A stretch of 64,000 nt of DNA from Achromobacter pestifer (GTDB lineage Bacteria > Pseudomonadota > Gammaproteobacteria > Burkholderiales > Burkholderiaceae_B), in the NCBI RefSeq assembly GCF_013267355.1, contig NZ_CP053985.1, positions 5,580,001-5,644,000 on the forward strand. Direction: 5' to 3'. Of the stretch, positions 1 to 7,104 are shown piece after piece. The notes under the pieces are model-generated. The model was not told the origin of the DNA. It worked only from the letters and a program-made list of their open reading frames with translations, and ran no database searches. The translations under genes and the position numbers were made by a program. The stretch's first letter is position 1. Each line of letters begins with the position of its first letter.

Positions 1-584
1 TCATGCAGGCCAGCGTCCTGGACCTTGGCAACGCCGAGATGGCCCGATGCGCCAGCGGCTGCACGGCGGTGCTGTCCTGCCTGGGCCACAGCATGACCCT
101 GAAGGGCATGTACGGCGCGCCTCGCAGGCTGGTGGCGGATGCGACCCGACGCTTGTGTGCGGCGGTCTGGGAGAACCGGCCGGATGCGCCCGTCAGATTC
201 GTGCTCATGAACACGGCGGGCAACAGCAACCGCGATCTGGCGGAGCCTGTTTCATTCGGCCAGAAGTGCGTGGTCGGGCTGGCGCGCCTGCTATTGCCGC
301 CGCACGCCGACAATGAGCAGGCATCCGACTATCTGCGCACCCAGGTGGGCCAGACTGACGCAATGGTGGAATGGGCCGTCGTCCGGCCCGACAGCCTGCG
401 CAACGCCGATGCTGTCACGGGGTATGAGGTGCATCCTTCGCCCACCCGCAGCGCCATCTTCAACGCCGGCGCGACCAGCCGTATCAATGTGGCGCACTTC
501 ATGGCCGAGCTGGCCACAGACACGGCCACATGGAGCCGGTGGAAGGGGCGGATGCCGGTCATCTATGACCAGGACATGGCTTAA
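1..584 (+). CDS. NAD(P)-binding (NmrA/SDR-like) oxidoreductase, 5' truncated by window edge
   Basis: C-terminal part of a Rossmann-fold NAD(P)-binding protein of the NmrA/atypical SDR type. The visible frame holds a beta-strand plus turn (AVLSCLGHS), a strand ending in FVLMNTAGNSNRD where these enzymes place the nucleotide-proximal loop, and a later WAVVRPDSLRNA strand typical of the family. The frame is open to base 1, and the usual N-terminal GxxGxxG nucleotide loop is missing, so the gene starts outside the window. The Met at base 3 is probably internal. It ends with TAA 24 bases before the convergent reductase-peptidase gene. Its substrate cannot be told from what is visible. Confidence 0.6.
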   Translation, partial: MQASVLDLGNAEMARCASGCTAVLSCLGHSMTLKGMYGAPRRLVADATRRLCAAVWENRPDAPVRFVLMNTAGNSNRDLAEPVSFGQKCVVGLARLLLPPHADNEQASDYLRTQVGQTDAMVEWAVVRPDSLRNADAVTGYEVHPSPTRSAIFNAGATSRINVAHFMAELATDTATWSRWKGRMPVIYDQDMA

Positions 585-608
585 GGCCAGCCAGCTCGCA
601 CCGTCTCG

Positions 609-2312
609 CTAACGCAGCAGCACATCCTCGTAGAACGCGCCGATCGGCCGCTGCGCATCGCGCACCTGGATCTCTAGCACCCAGATGCCGTCGGCGGGCA
701 CGAAGTCCGCCTGCGCCAACAGGTGCTTGCCGTACAGCGCGTGCGGAAAGTCCGATACGCGGTGCCCCGGAATCTCCCGCACCAGTTCGCAGCCTAGCTC
801 GCGCGCATACTCCGAGGCGCGGTCGTACAGGGCGGCGCCCGTCAGACCCTCCAGCCATGCCAGGCGGCTGCGCCGGAACACCTCGCGCGCGGCCTCCGCG
901 CAGCGTTCGCGGTCCGCATCCGCGCCCAGCACGAAGGTGTCGCCGTAGTCGCCCTCGTGGCCATCCCACACCGGGCCGATGTCCAGCACGAAGATGTCGT
1001 GTTCCTGCAGCTTGCGGTCATAGTCGGTGCGCTGGACGGGCGGGGATTGCGTGTCCGGGCCGAAGCGCACATAGGTCGGGTGCCAGTTGTTGGACGCGCC
1101 CATCCGGCGCAGATGATCGTCCGCCACGGCGATGGCCTCGCGCGTGGTCATGCCGGGCCGCATCAGCGCGGCGATTTCTTCCACCGCCTGCATGGAACGC
1201 CGGCGCGCGTCCAGGATACCGGCCAGCGTGTAGCGCGGACTGATGCGCTCCCAGGGATGCGCTTCGCGCTGCGGAGGGCTGCCAACCGCGCCGCCCGCTG
1301 CTGGGTGGAAGGCTTCCGCCCGGTAGCGGTCCTGGGGCAGGCCGGCCGCGAGCAGCTGGGCACGGGCCGCGCTCACCATCGCCGGATTACCGCAGGCGTA
1401 GACCAGGCTGCGCGGCCAGTCATGCCCCGCCGCGACGGCGGCGTCCTGCACGTGACGGCGGGGCTGGCCGTCATCGTTCCCGGCCTGGGACAGCACCGCA
1501 TGCCACTGGAACCCATCGCCCTTGCCTTGCAAGGCGTCCAGCATCTGGCCGGCGTAGCAATCGTCCGGCGTGCGCCCGCCCCAGTACAGGGTCACCGTCT
1601 TCAGCGCGCGGCTTTGCAGCGCGGCCATGAGGATGGGCGCCACGCCCGCATAGCCCGTGCTGGTGGCCAACAGCACCAGGTGGTCTATGCCCGCAGGCAT
1701 CTCCGCGGGCCAGGTGCAGCCGCCTTGCGCGCCGTCCAGGGTCAGGGTGTCGCCGGGCCTGAGGCTGGGCAGGATGCCGTCGGTGAAGGCGCCGCCCGGC
1801 ATGCGGCGGATGTGGAATTCCAGCCGGACAGGCCCCGCCGCGCCGGGCGCATTCGCGATCGAGAAGTTGCGGCGGGCGCCGCCCACCAGGACCAGTTGGG
1901 CATGCTGGCCGGGCAGGTAACCGTAGTCCTCCCCGTCCTGCAGTTCGACGATGAGCTGGGTGACGTCCGGCGCCAGCGGCAGGCGCGACGCCACGCGGGC
2001 ACGGCGCAGAGGGATTGGCTCTTCGGGGGCGCACCAGTGCGGGAAACGCAGGGTCAGGTTGCTGGCCGCGCGGCACTGGCACATCAGCAACTCGTCGCTG
2101 GCGGCCTGGTAGCTGCCGTCCGCGGGCGGGGCGATGCGTTCATAGCGGCCGTCCACGACCACTGCGCGGCACGAGCCGCAAGCCCCGCGCTGACAGGAGA
2201 AAGGCACTGGCACGCCCTGGGCCAGGGCCGCCTCCAGGATCGAGGTCGTGCCGTCCGTGACGAAAGGGCCGGTCTCCAGGGTGATGGTGTGGCAGGGCGG
2301 GGTGGCGTTCAT
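609..2312 (-). CDS. [2Fe-2S] ferredoxin-FAD/NAD reductase fused to an M24 (Xaa-Pro peptidase-like) domain
   Basis: A 567-residue two-part protein. Residues 1-90 are a plant-type [2Fe-2S] ferredoxin domain with ligands C40, C45, C48 and C78 (C-x4-C-x2-C-x29-C). Residues about 100-335 are a ferredoxin-reductase module: RNFSIAN is the FAD motif (RxxS type) and YACGNPAMV is the NAD-binding C-terminal motif. From about 352 (WERISPRYTLAG) to the end is a pita-bread M24 domain. It has the five expected metal-ligand positions: D443, D454 (D-x10-D spacing), H516 in GHRVSDFPH, E546 in VLEIQ and E561 in FYEDV. Reductases of this kind pass electrons from NAD(P)H to an oxygenase, and M24 proteins are metallo-aminopeptidases or creatinase-like hydrolases. 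No partner oxygenase is seen nearby. The gene is divergent from the MocR-AraC regulator, which may control it. Confidence 0.85.
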   Translation of the reverse strand: MNATPPCHTITLETGPFVTDGTTSILEAALAQGVPVPFSCQRGACGSCRAVVVDGRYERIAPPADGSYQAASDELLMCQCRAASNLTLRFPHWCAPEEPIPLRRARVASRLPLAPDVTQLIVELQDGEDYGYLPGQHAQLVLVGGARRNFSIANAPGAAGPVRLEFHIRRMPGGAFTDGILPSLRPGDTLTLDGAQGGCTWPAEMPAGIDHLVLLATSTGYAGVAPILMAALQSRALKTVTLYWGGRTPDDCYAGQMLDALQGKGDGFQWHAVLSQAGNDDGQPRRHVQDAAVAAGHDWPRSLVYACGNPAMVSAARAQLLAAGLPQDRYRAEAFHPAAGGAVGSPPQREAHPWERISPRYTLAGILDARRRSMQAVEEIAALMRPGMTTREAIAVADDHLRRMGASNNWHPTYVRFGPDTQSPPVQRTDYDRKLQEHDIFVLDIGPVWDGHEGDYGDTFVLGADADRERCAEAAREVFRRSRLAWLEGLTGAALYDRASEYARELGCELVREIPGHRVSDFPHALYGKHLLAQADFVPADGIWVLEIQVRDAQRPIGAFYEDVLLR

Positions 2313-2368
2313 GGCGGGTTCCAGGAAATTTGCCCCACTCGGGGCTCAGGCGGTCAATCTACCGATAG

Positions 2369-2393
2369 AATGGCTACATGAAATAGAGCCATT
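2369..2393. promoter_or_regulatory. Candidate operator between divergent reductase fusion and MocR-AraC regulator
   Basis: Perfect 7-base inverted repeat AATGGCT (2369-2375) and AGCCATT (2387-2393), separated by 11 bases. It lies in the 90-base gap between two divergent genes, ten bases before the regulator's ATG. MocR regulators usually act on the divergent gene and on themselves from this position. The function is inferred from location and symmetry only. Confidence 0.4.
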
Positions 2394-2402
2394 TCAAGCA
2401 AT

Positions 2403-4430
2403 ATGAACAAGCCACTTTCAGCAGGGCAGCCAGTTGCGAAGCGCCAGGAAGCCAGCCTGGACCTGCCGATGGACGCCGTGCGGCCAGGCGAATCCAAGCA
2501 GGCCTGGGTCTACCGCGAGATCCGCGAGCGCATTTTGAAGGGCGCGCTGCCGTCCGCCGCGCGCCTGCCGTCCACGCGCAGCCTGGCCGCGCGCTGGCAC
2601 ATCGCGCGCTCCACGGTCGAGGCCGCCTACGACCAGTTGCGCAGCGAAGGCTACACGGCGGGCACGGTCGGTTCAGGCACCTATGTGGCGGCGGTGATTC
2701 CGGACAACTTCTTCCGGGCAGGGTTGCCGGGCGAGGGCGCAGCCAGGTCCAAGGCGCGAGCGCCCGCGCCTGTATCGCAAGCAGACGCGGCGCAACGCGT
2801 GGCACCCGCCAGCGCGCCGCCGCCCGCGCCGCAAATGGCCGCGATCTTCACGTCGGCGCAGCCCAACTCCCAGTTCTTCTCCCGCAGCGCCGACGCCGCG
2901 CTCTTTCCCATGGAGCGCTGGCGCAAGGGGCTCATGGCCAGCGCACGCCGGGTGACGCCGGCCCAGCTCGCCAATGACGAGCCGCAAGGTTGGCGTGCGC
3001 TGCGGGAGCAGATCGCACGCTATCTGGGCGCCGCTCGCGGCATCAGCTGCGATCCGGATCAGGTCATCATCCTGAGCGGCATCCGCGACGGCCTGGACCT
3101 CTGCGGCCATCTCCTGCTGCAGCCGCAGGACAAGGTGCTGATCGAGGATCCCGGCTACCTGAACGCCGAGCCCATCTTCGGCCAATACACGCGGCACATC
3201 GTCCCCCTGGCCATCGACGCCGAAGGCTTTCCGGTTGCGCAGGCGCGGCGCCAGCGCGGCGTGAAGCTGGTGCACGTCACGCCCGCGCACCAGTCGCCCA
3301 CCGGCGTCACCATGCCGGTGTCGCGCCGCCTGGAGCTGCTGGACTGGGCCGCGCAGGCCGGCTGCTGGATCGTCGAGGACGACTACGACAGCGAGTTCAG
3401 CTACGACGGCGCGCCACTGGCCGCACTGAAAAGCCTGGACACGGCCGACCGCGTCATCCATTGCGGCAGCTTCAACAAGACGCTTTTCAACGCCTTGCGC
3501 ATCGGCTATGCCGTGGTGCCCAAGGAACTGGCGACCGCCTTTGTGCAGGCGCGCCGGCGGGCAGGGCGCGTGCCCAGCATCATCGAACAGATGACGCTCG
3601 CGGCATTCCTGCAGGACGGCAGCTTCGCCCGCCATGTGCGCAAGGCGCGCGGCGTGTACGCGCGCAGGCGCAGCGCCGCGCTGAGCGCCTTGCGGCAGGC
3701 GGTGGGCAGCGATGCGCTGCGCGTCAGCGGCGAGCATGCGGGCTTTCACCTGCTGTGGTGGCTGCCGCCGGGCTGGGACTTGGGGCAGGCCGTGGCGGCA
3801 GGGCGGGCAGCGGGAGTGGGCATGCAGCCGGTCGCGGACTTCTGCCGCAAGGTGGACCTGGCGCCAGGCGTGGTGCTGGGCTATAGCGCGGTGGAGGAAG
3901 ATGCCCTGCCGAGGCTGGGGGCGTTGCTGGCGCAAGCGGCGCCGGGCGCAGGCCCACAGCAGGATCCTGCCTTGCTGCGGCGGCTCTTGCGCGTCAAGGA
4001 CCGCATGGATGCCGCCTCGCAGGAAGCCTGGCCGGTGGAGCGCCTGGCTGAAGTTAGCGGCATCTCCAAGGCCCATTTCGCGCATTCCTTCAAGCGTGCC
4101 TTCGGCCTGCCGCCGCACCGCTACCTGCTGACGCGGCGCATCGAGCAAAGCGTGGCCCTGTTGCGGGACACGGATCAGAGCGTCACGCAAATCGCCTACG
4201 CCACGGGCTGGGAAAGCCTGGGCACCTATAGCCGCATCTTCCGTGACATCACTGGGCTGAGCCCCAGCGCCATGCGCGCGCAGGCGCGTGCCGGAATTCC
4301 GCCGCTGGACCGCGTGCCTGCCTGCGTGGTGAAGGCCGCGCAGCGTCCCGATCTCAACATCGCAGTTTTGGAGAAGCGCCGCCGCGCGGCCGTCGGTAAA
4401 TTGCCGCCATCAACCAAGGAGGTCTCATGA
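2403..4430 (+). CDS. MocR-type regulator (GntR wHTH + class I aminotransferase) with extra C-terminal AraC domain
   Basis: A 675-residue regulator with three parts. Residues about 30-98 are a GntR winged helix (WVYREIRERILKGALP, then LPSTRSLAARW and SRSTVE-like recognition helix ARSTVEAAYDQL). Residues about 150-510 are an aminotransferase fold like PdxR/GabR/MocR. It has EDDYDSEF for the PLP-ring aspartate and SFNKTLFNALRIGY with the PLP lysine at about K359. From about 520 there is a double-HTH AraC domain (VERLAEVSGISKAHFAHSF and VTQIAYATGWESLGTYSRIF), followed by a tail rich in basic residues. Ordinary MocR proteins end near 480-500 residues, so the AraC part is extra. It looks like the stand-alone AraC proteins often found beside VOC genes, and a VOC gene follows directly with an ATGA overlap. 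Start chosen at the first ATG. Confidence 0.9.
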   Translation: MNKPLSAGQPVAKRQEASLDLPMDAVRPGESKQAWVYREIRERILKGALPSAARLPSTRSLAARWHIARSTVEAAYDQLRSEGYTAGTVGSGTYVAAVIPDNFFRAGLPGEGAARSKARAPAPVSQADAAQRVAPASAPPPAPQMAAIFTSAQPNSQFFSRSADAALFPMERWRKGLMASARRVTPAQLANDEPQGWRALREQIARYLGAARGISCDPDQVIILSGIRDGLDLCGHLLLQPQDKVLIEDPGYLNAEPIFGQYTRHIVPLAIDAEGFPVAQARRQRGVKLVHVTPAHQSPTGVTMPVSRRLELLDWAAQAGCWIVEDDYDSEFSYDGAPLAALKSLDTADRVIHCGSFNKTLFNALRIGYAVVPKELATAFVQARRRAGRVPSIIEQMTLAAFLQDGSFARHVRKARGVYARRRSAALSALRQAVGSDALRVSGEHAGFHLLWWLPPGWDLGQAVAAGRAAGVGMQPVADFCRKVDLAPGVVLGYSAVEEDALPRLGALLAQAAPGAGPQQDPALLRRLLRVKDRMDAASQEAWPVERLAEVSGISKAHFAHSFKRAFGLPPHRYLLTRRIEQSVALLRDTDQSVTQIAYATGWESLGTYSRIFRDITGLSPSAMRAQARAGIPPLDRVPACVVKAAQRPDLNIAVLEKRRRAAVGKLPPSTKEVS

Positions 4431-4843
4431 AACCAGGCATCAATGTGGCGGGCGTGTACGTGGACGATCAGGACGCGGCGCTGGCGTTCTACGTGGACAA
4501 GCTCGGATTCCGCGTCCATACGGATGTGCGCAACGGGCCGTACCGGTGGCTGACTGTCCAGCATCCGGATCAGCCCTCGTTCCAGCTCGGCCTGTTCGCG
4601 CCCGGCCCTCCCATCCACGACGAGGCCACGGCGCAGACCTTGCGCGCCATGGTGGCGAAGGGGGCCATGCCGCCCCTGGTCCTGCATGTGGCCGACTGCC
4701 GGGCGGACCATGCCCGGCTGCAGGCCCTGGGCGTCGAATTCACGCAGGAACCCATCGAGCGCTACGGCAGCGTGGACGCGGGCTTCCGCGATCCGGCGGG
4801 CAATGGCTGGAAGATGATCCAGGCGCCGCGCGGCGCGGCCTGA
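4427..4843 (+). CDS. VOC (glyoxalase/bleomycin-resistance-like) family protein
   Basis: A 138-residue single-unit VOC protein. It opens with the usual first strand and helix (VAGVYVDDQDAALAFYVDKLGF) and ends with the GFRDPAGNGWKMIQ strand in which such proteins carry a late metal ligand or its replacement. VOC proteins isomerise, cleave or bind small molecules through a metal centre; no substrate can be named. The ATG overlaps the TGA of the MocR-AraC gene (ATGA at 4427-4430). It has a strong AAGGAGG at 4416-4422 inside the upstream gene, so the two are translationally coupled. Confidence 0.9.
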   Translation: MKPGINVAGVYVDDQDAALAFYVDKLGFRVHTDVRNGPYRWLTVQHPDQPSFQLGLFAPGPPIHDEATAQTLRAMVAKGAMPPLVLHVADCRADHARLQALGVEFTQEPIERYGSVDAGFRDPAGNGWKMIQAPRGAA

Positions 4844-4871
4844 CAGCCGGCCCCGGGCGCGGGCGGCGCGG

Positions 4872-5303
4872 TCAGTAGGTGATCCGCACCGAGGGCGCGC
4901 TGCGTTCGGCGCCCGCGCGGGTGACGGCTTCGATATTGTTGCCATCCGGGTCCAGCACAAACGCGGCATAGTAGCCGGCATGGTAGTTGGCGCGCTCGCC
5001 CGGCGGGCCATTATCCCGGCCACCATGCGCCATCGCCGCCTGGTAGAAAGCCTCCACCATGGCCCGGTCTTCCGCCTGGAACGCCAGATGGATGCGGCCG
5101 GTCAGTTCGCCCTGCACCTCGGCGCTGCCGCGCGACGAAATGAACAGCTCGTCCGTCCAGAAGTCCGGGCCGTCGGAGCCGCCGATGGGAATCTGTAACG
5201 CATTGAAGACCGCCGTGTAGAACGCCTTGCTGGCGGGCAGGTCGCGCACGACCAGCCCGATGTGATCGATCAAGCGGCCCTTATGTCGTTCTTTCTGCGC
5301 CAT
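4872..5303 (-). CDS. VOC family protein
   Basis: A 143-residue VOC-fold protein beginning MAQKERHKGRLIDHIGLVV. It has the paired motifs RLIDHIGLVVRDLPASKAFY at the N-terminus and GYYAAFVLDPDGNNIEAV at the C-terminus. The longer open frame runs to 5378, but the ATG at 5303 is preceded by AGGAG six bases upstream and matches where family members begin, so it is preferred. The gene is convergent with the preceding VOC gene across a 28-base gap. Substrate unknown. Family members include glyoxalase-like enzymes and resistance proteins. Confidence 0.88.
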   Translation of the reverse strand: MAQKERHKGRLIDHIGLVVRDLPASKAFYTAVFNALQIPIGGSDGPDFWTDELFISSRGSAEVQGELTGRIHLAFQAEDRAMVEAFYQAAMAHGGRDNGPPGERANYHAGYYAAFVLDPDGNNIEAVTRAGAERSAPSVRITY

Positions 5304-5403
5304 GCATGGCTCCTGGGTATCGAGGTGGTGGGGAAGAGTCGGCGGTGTCAGGCTACGCTTGCCAGCGTCCCGTTTCAAGCCGCCGCGCAGCGGCCAGGCC
5401 CGC

Positions 5404-5742
5404 TCAGTCCTTGCCGGCCATGGCCCGCATGGGCTGGCAGGTCAGTTCCTTTTCTTCCTCTCCGAAATCCGCCATGTCCTTGCGCGCCTTGGTGTAGGCG
5501 CGCAGATACTCGGCGTCGAACACCAGCGACGACACGCCGGATTCGCGCGTGGCGGACTGCTGCCGTTTCTTCAGGATCTCCAGCAGTTCCGGGGTCAGCA
5601 CCTGGCAATACTCCATGATCGCGTGGATCTGGGCCAAGGAGGTGGCGCGCTCCAGGTCCTGTTGCGCCGAGACGGTTGCCACAGGCAGCGACAGGACGGC
5701 GGCCGCGGCCCAGGAGGCCGGTTTGAGCAGGGGGTGAGGCAT
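5404..5742 (-). CDS. Small exported protein of unknown function
   Basis: A 112-residue protein with a clear Sec signal peptide (MPHPLLKPASWAAAAVLSLP, likely cleavage after ATVSA and before QQDLE). The mature part is about 85 residues, charged and helical, and includes two cysteines (EYCQVL and LTCQPM) that could form a disulfide in the periplasm. I do not recognise a family. It stands alone between the second VOC gene and the divergent alpha-hydroxy-acid dehydrogenase gene. Confidence 0.65.
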   Translation of the reverse strand: MPHPLLKPASWAAAAVLSLPVATVSAQQDLERATSLAQIHAIMEYCQVLTPELLEILKKRQQSATRESGVSSLVFDAEYLRAYTKARKDMADFGEEEKELTCQPMRAMAGKD

Positions 5743-5903
5743 TGCGGGGTACTTCCGTTCATATGGCGAGAGCCCGCATTTAACACGATCTTCGGTGGCA
5801 TTTGCTTCGATGCCTTGGGAAACGCGGCTGTCGGTCTACAATTCCTCCCGCTCCATTCGGGGGCCAGGCTGTCTGTACGTGTAGTGTCGATAAAGGTCTA
5901 CCC

Positions 5904-7049
5904 ATGCGTCTGAACCAGTGCCAGAATTTCCACGACTTTCGCAGCATGGCTCGCCAGCGGCTGCCGGGCCCCATCTTCAATTACATCGACGGCGCCGCCG
6001 ACGATGAAACCACCTACCGCCGCAATACCTCCGCGTTCGAATCCTGCGACCTGCTGCCGGATGTGCTGCGCGGCGTGGCGGAGGTGGACATGTCGGTGAG
6101 CGTCATGGGCCAGAAGCTGGCGCTGCCGGTCTATTGCTCGCCGACCGCCTTGCAGCGCCTGTTCCATCACGATGGCGAACGCGCCGTGGCGGCCGCCGCG
6201 GGCAAGTTCGGCACCATGTTCGGCGTGTCTTCCCTGGGCACCGTCAGCCTGGAAGAAGCCCGCAAGATCAGCGGCGGCCCCCAGGTCTACCAGTTCTACT
6301 TCCACAAGGATCGCGGCCTGAACCGCGAAATGATGGCGCGCGCCAAAGAGGCTGGGGTCCAGGTCATGATGCTGACCGTGGATAGCATCACCGGCGGCAA
6401 CCGCGAGCGCGACAAGCGCACGGGCTTCGCCATTCCGTTCAGGCTCAACCTGGCCGGCATCGCGCAGTTCGCCATCAAACCGGCCTGGGCGCTCAACTAC
6501 CTCACCCATGAACGCTTCCGGCTGCCGCAGCTGGACACCCATGTCGACATGGGCGGCGGCGCCATGTCCATCAGCCGCTACTTCACCGACATGCTGGACC
6601 CGGCCATGACCTGGGACGACGTCGCCGCCATGGTGCAGGAATGGGGCGGACAGTTCTGCCTGAAGGGCGTGATGTCGGTGGAAGACGCCAGGCGCGCGGC
6701 CGACATCGGCTGCACCGGCATCGTGCTGTCCAACCACGGCGGCCGCCAATTGGACGGCTCGCGCAGCGCCTTCGACCAGCTTGCCGAGATCGTCGACGCG
6801 GTTGGCGACCGCATCGACGTGATGATGGATGGCGGCGTGCAGCGCGGCACCCACGTGCTCAAGGCGCTGGCGCTGGGCGCCAAGGCAGTGGGTTTGGGCC
6901 GCTACTACCTGTTCCCGCTGGCGGCCGCGGGCCGGCCCGGGGTGGAGCGGGCGCTGGAACTGATGCGGGTCGAGATCGAACGCGCCATGAAGCTGATGGG
7001 ATGCAGGACCGTCGGGGACTTGCAGCGGCGGCACTTGCGGTTCCGCTGA
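5904..7049 (+). CDS. FMN-dependent alpha-hydroxy-acid dehydrogenase (L-lactate dehydrogenase/glycolate oxidase family)
   Basis: A 381-residue TIM-barrel flavoenzyme that oxidises an L-2-hydroxy acid. Visible family marks are FNYIDGAADDETTYRRN near the N-terminus, the catalytic histidine and arginine block in LSNHGGRQLDGS, and the FMN-phosphate loop in MMDGGVQRGTHVLKALALGA and GLGRYYLF. The open frame extends upstream to 5802, but family members start just before NFHDFRSMAR. The ATG at 5904 has AAAGG at 5892-5896. This family feeds electrons to quinone, cytochrome or oxygen. The substrate (lactate, mandelate, glycolate or other) is not determined by the sequence. The gene is convergent with the autotransporter across a strong hairpin. 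Confidence 0.9.
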   Translation: MRLNQCQNFHDFRSMARQRLPGPIFNYIDGAADDETTYRRNTSAFESCDLLPDVLRGVAEVDMSVSVMGQKLALPVYCSPTALQRLFHHDGERAVAAAAGKFGTMFGVSSLGTVSLEEARKISGGPQVYQFYFHKDRGLNREMMARAKEAGVQVMMLTVDSITGGNRERDKRTGFAIPFRLNLAGIAQFAIKPAWALNYLTHERFRLPQLDTHVDMGGGAMSISRYFTDMLDPAMTWDDVAAMVQEWGGQFCLKGVMSVEDARRAADIGCTGIVLSNHGGRQLDGSRSAFDQLAEIVDAVGDRIDVMMDGGVQRGTHVLKALALGAKAVGLGRYYLFPLAAAGRPGVERALELMRVEIERAMKLMGCRTVGDLQRRHLRFR

Positions 7050-7063
7050 TCGATTGTCAGGTC

Positions 7064-7094
7064 CGCGGATCGGGCTGTTTACGCCCGATCCGCG
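7064..7094. terminator. Bidirectional terminator hairpin between convergent genes
   Basis: Perfect 12-base stem (CGCGGATCGGGC at 7064-7075 pairing with GCCCGATCCGCG at 7083-7094) with a 7-base loop. It sits in the 55-base gap between the stop of the FMN dehydrogenase and the stop of the autotransporter. There is no long T run on either strand, so its strength as a factor-independent terminator is uncertain. Confidence 0.7.
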
Positions 7095-7104
7095 TAGCTG
7101 CGCT

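Noticed and set aside
957..2381. Forward-strand open frame of 474 codons
   Set aside because: Lies wholly opposite the reductase-M24 gene, with no recognisable domain; a product of high GC.
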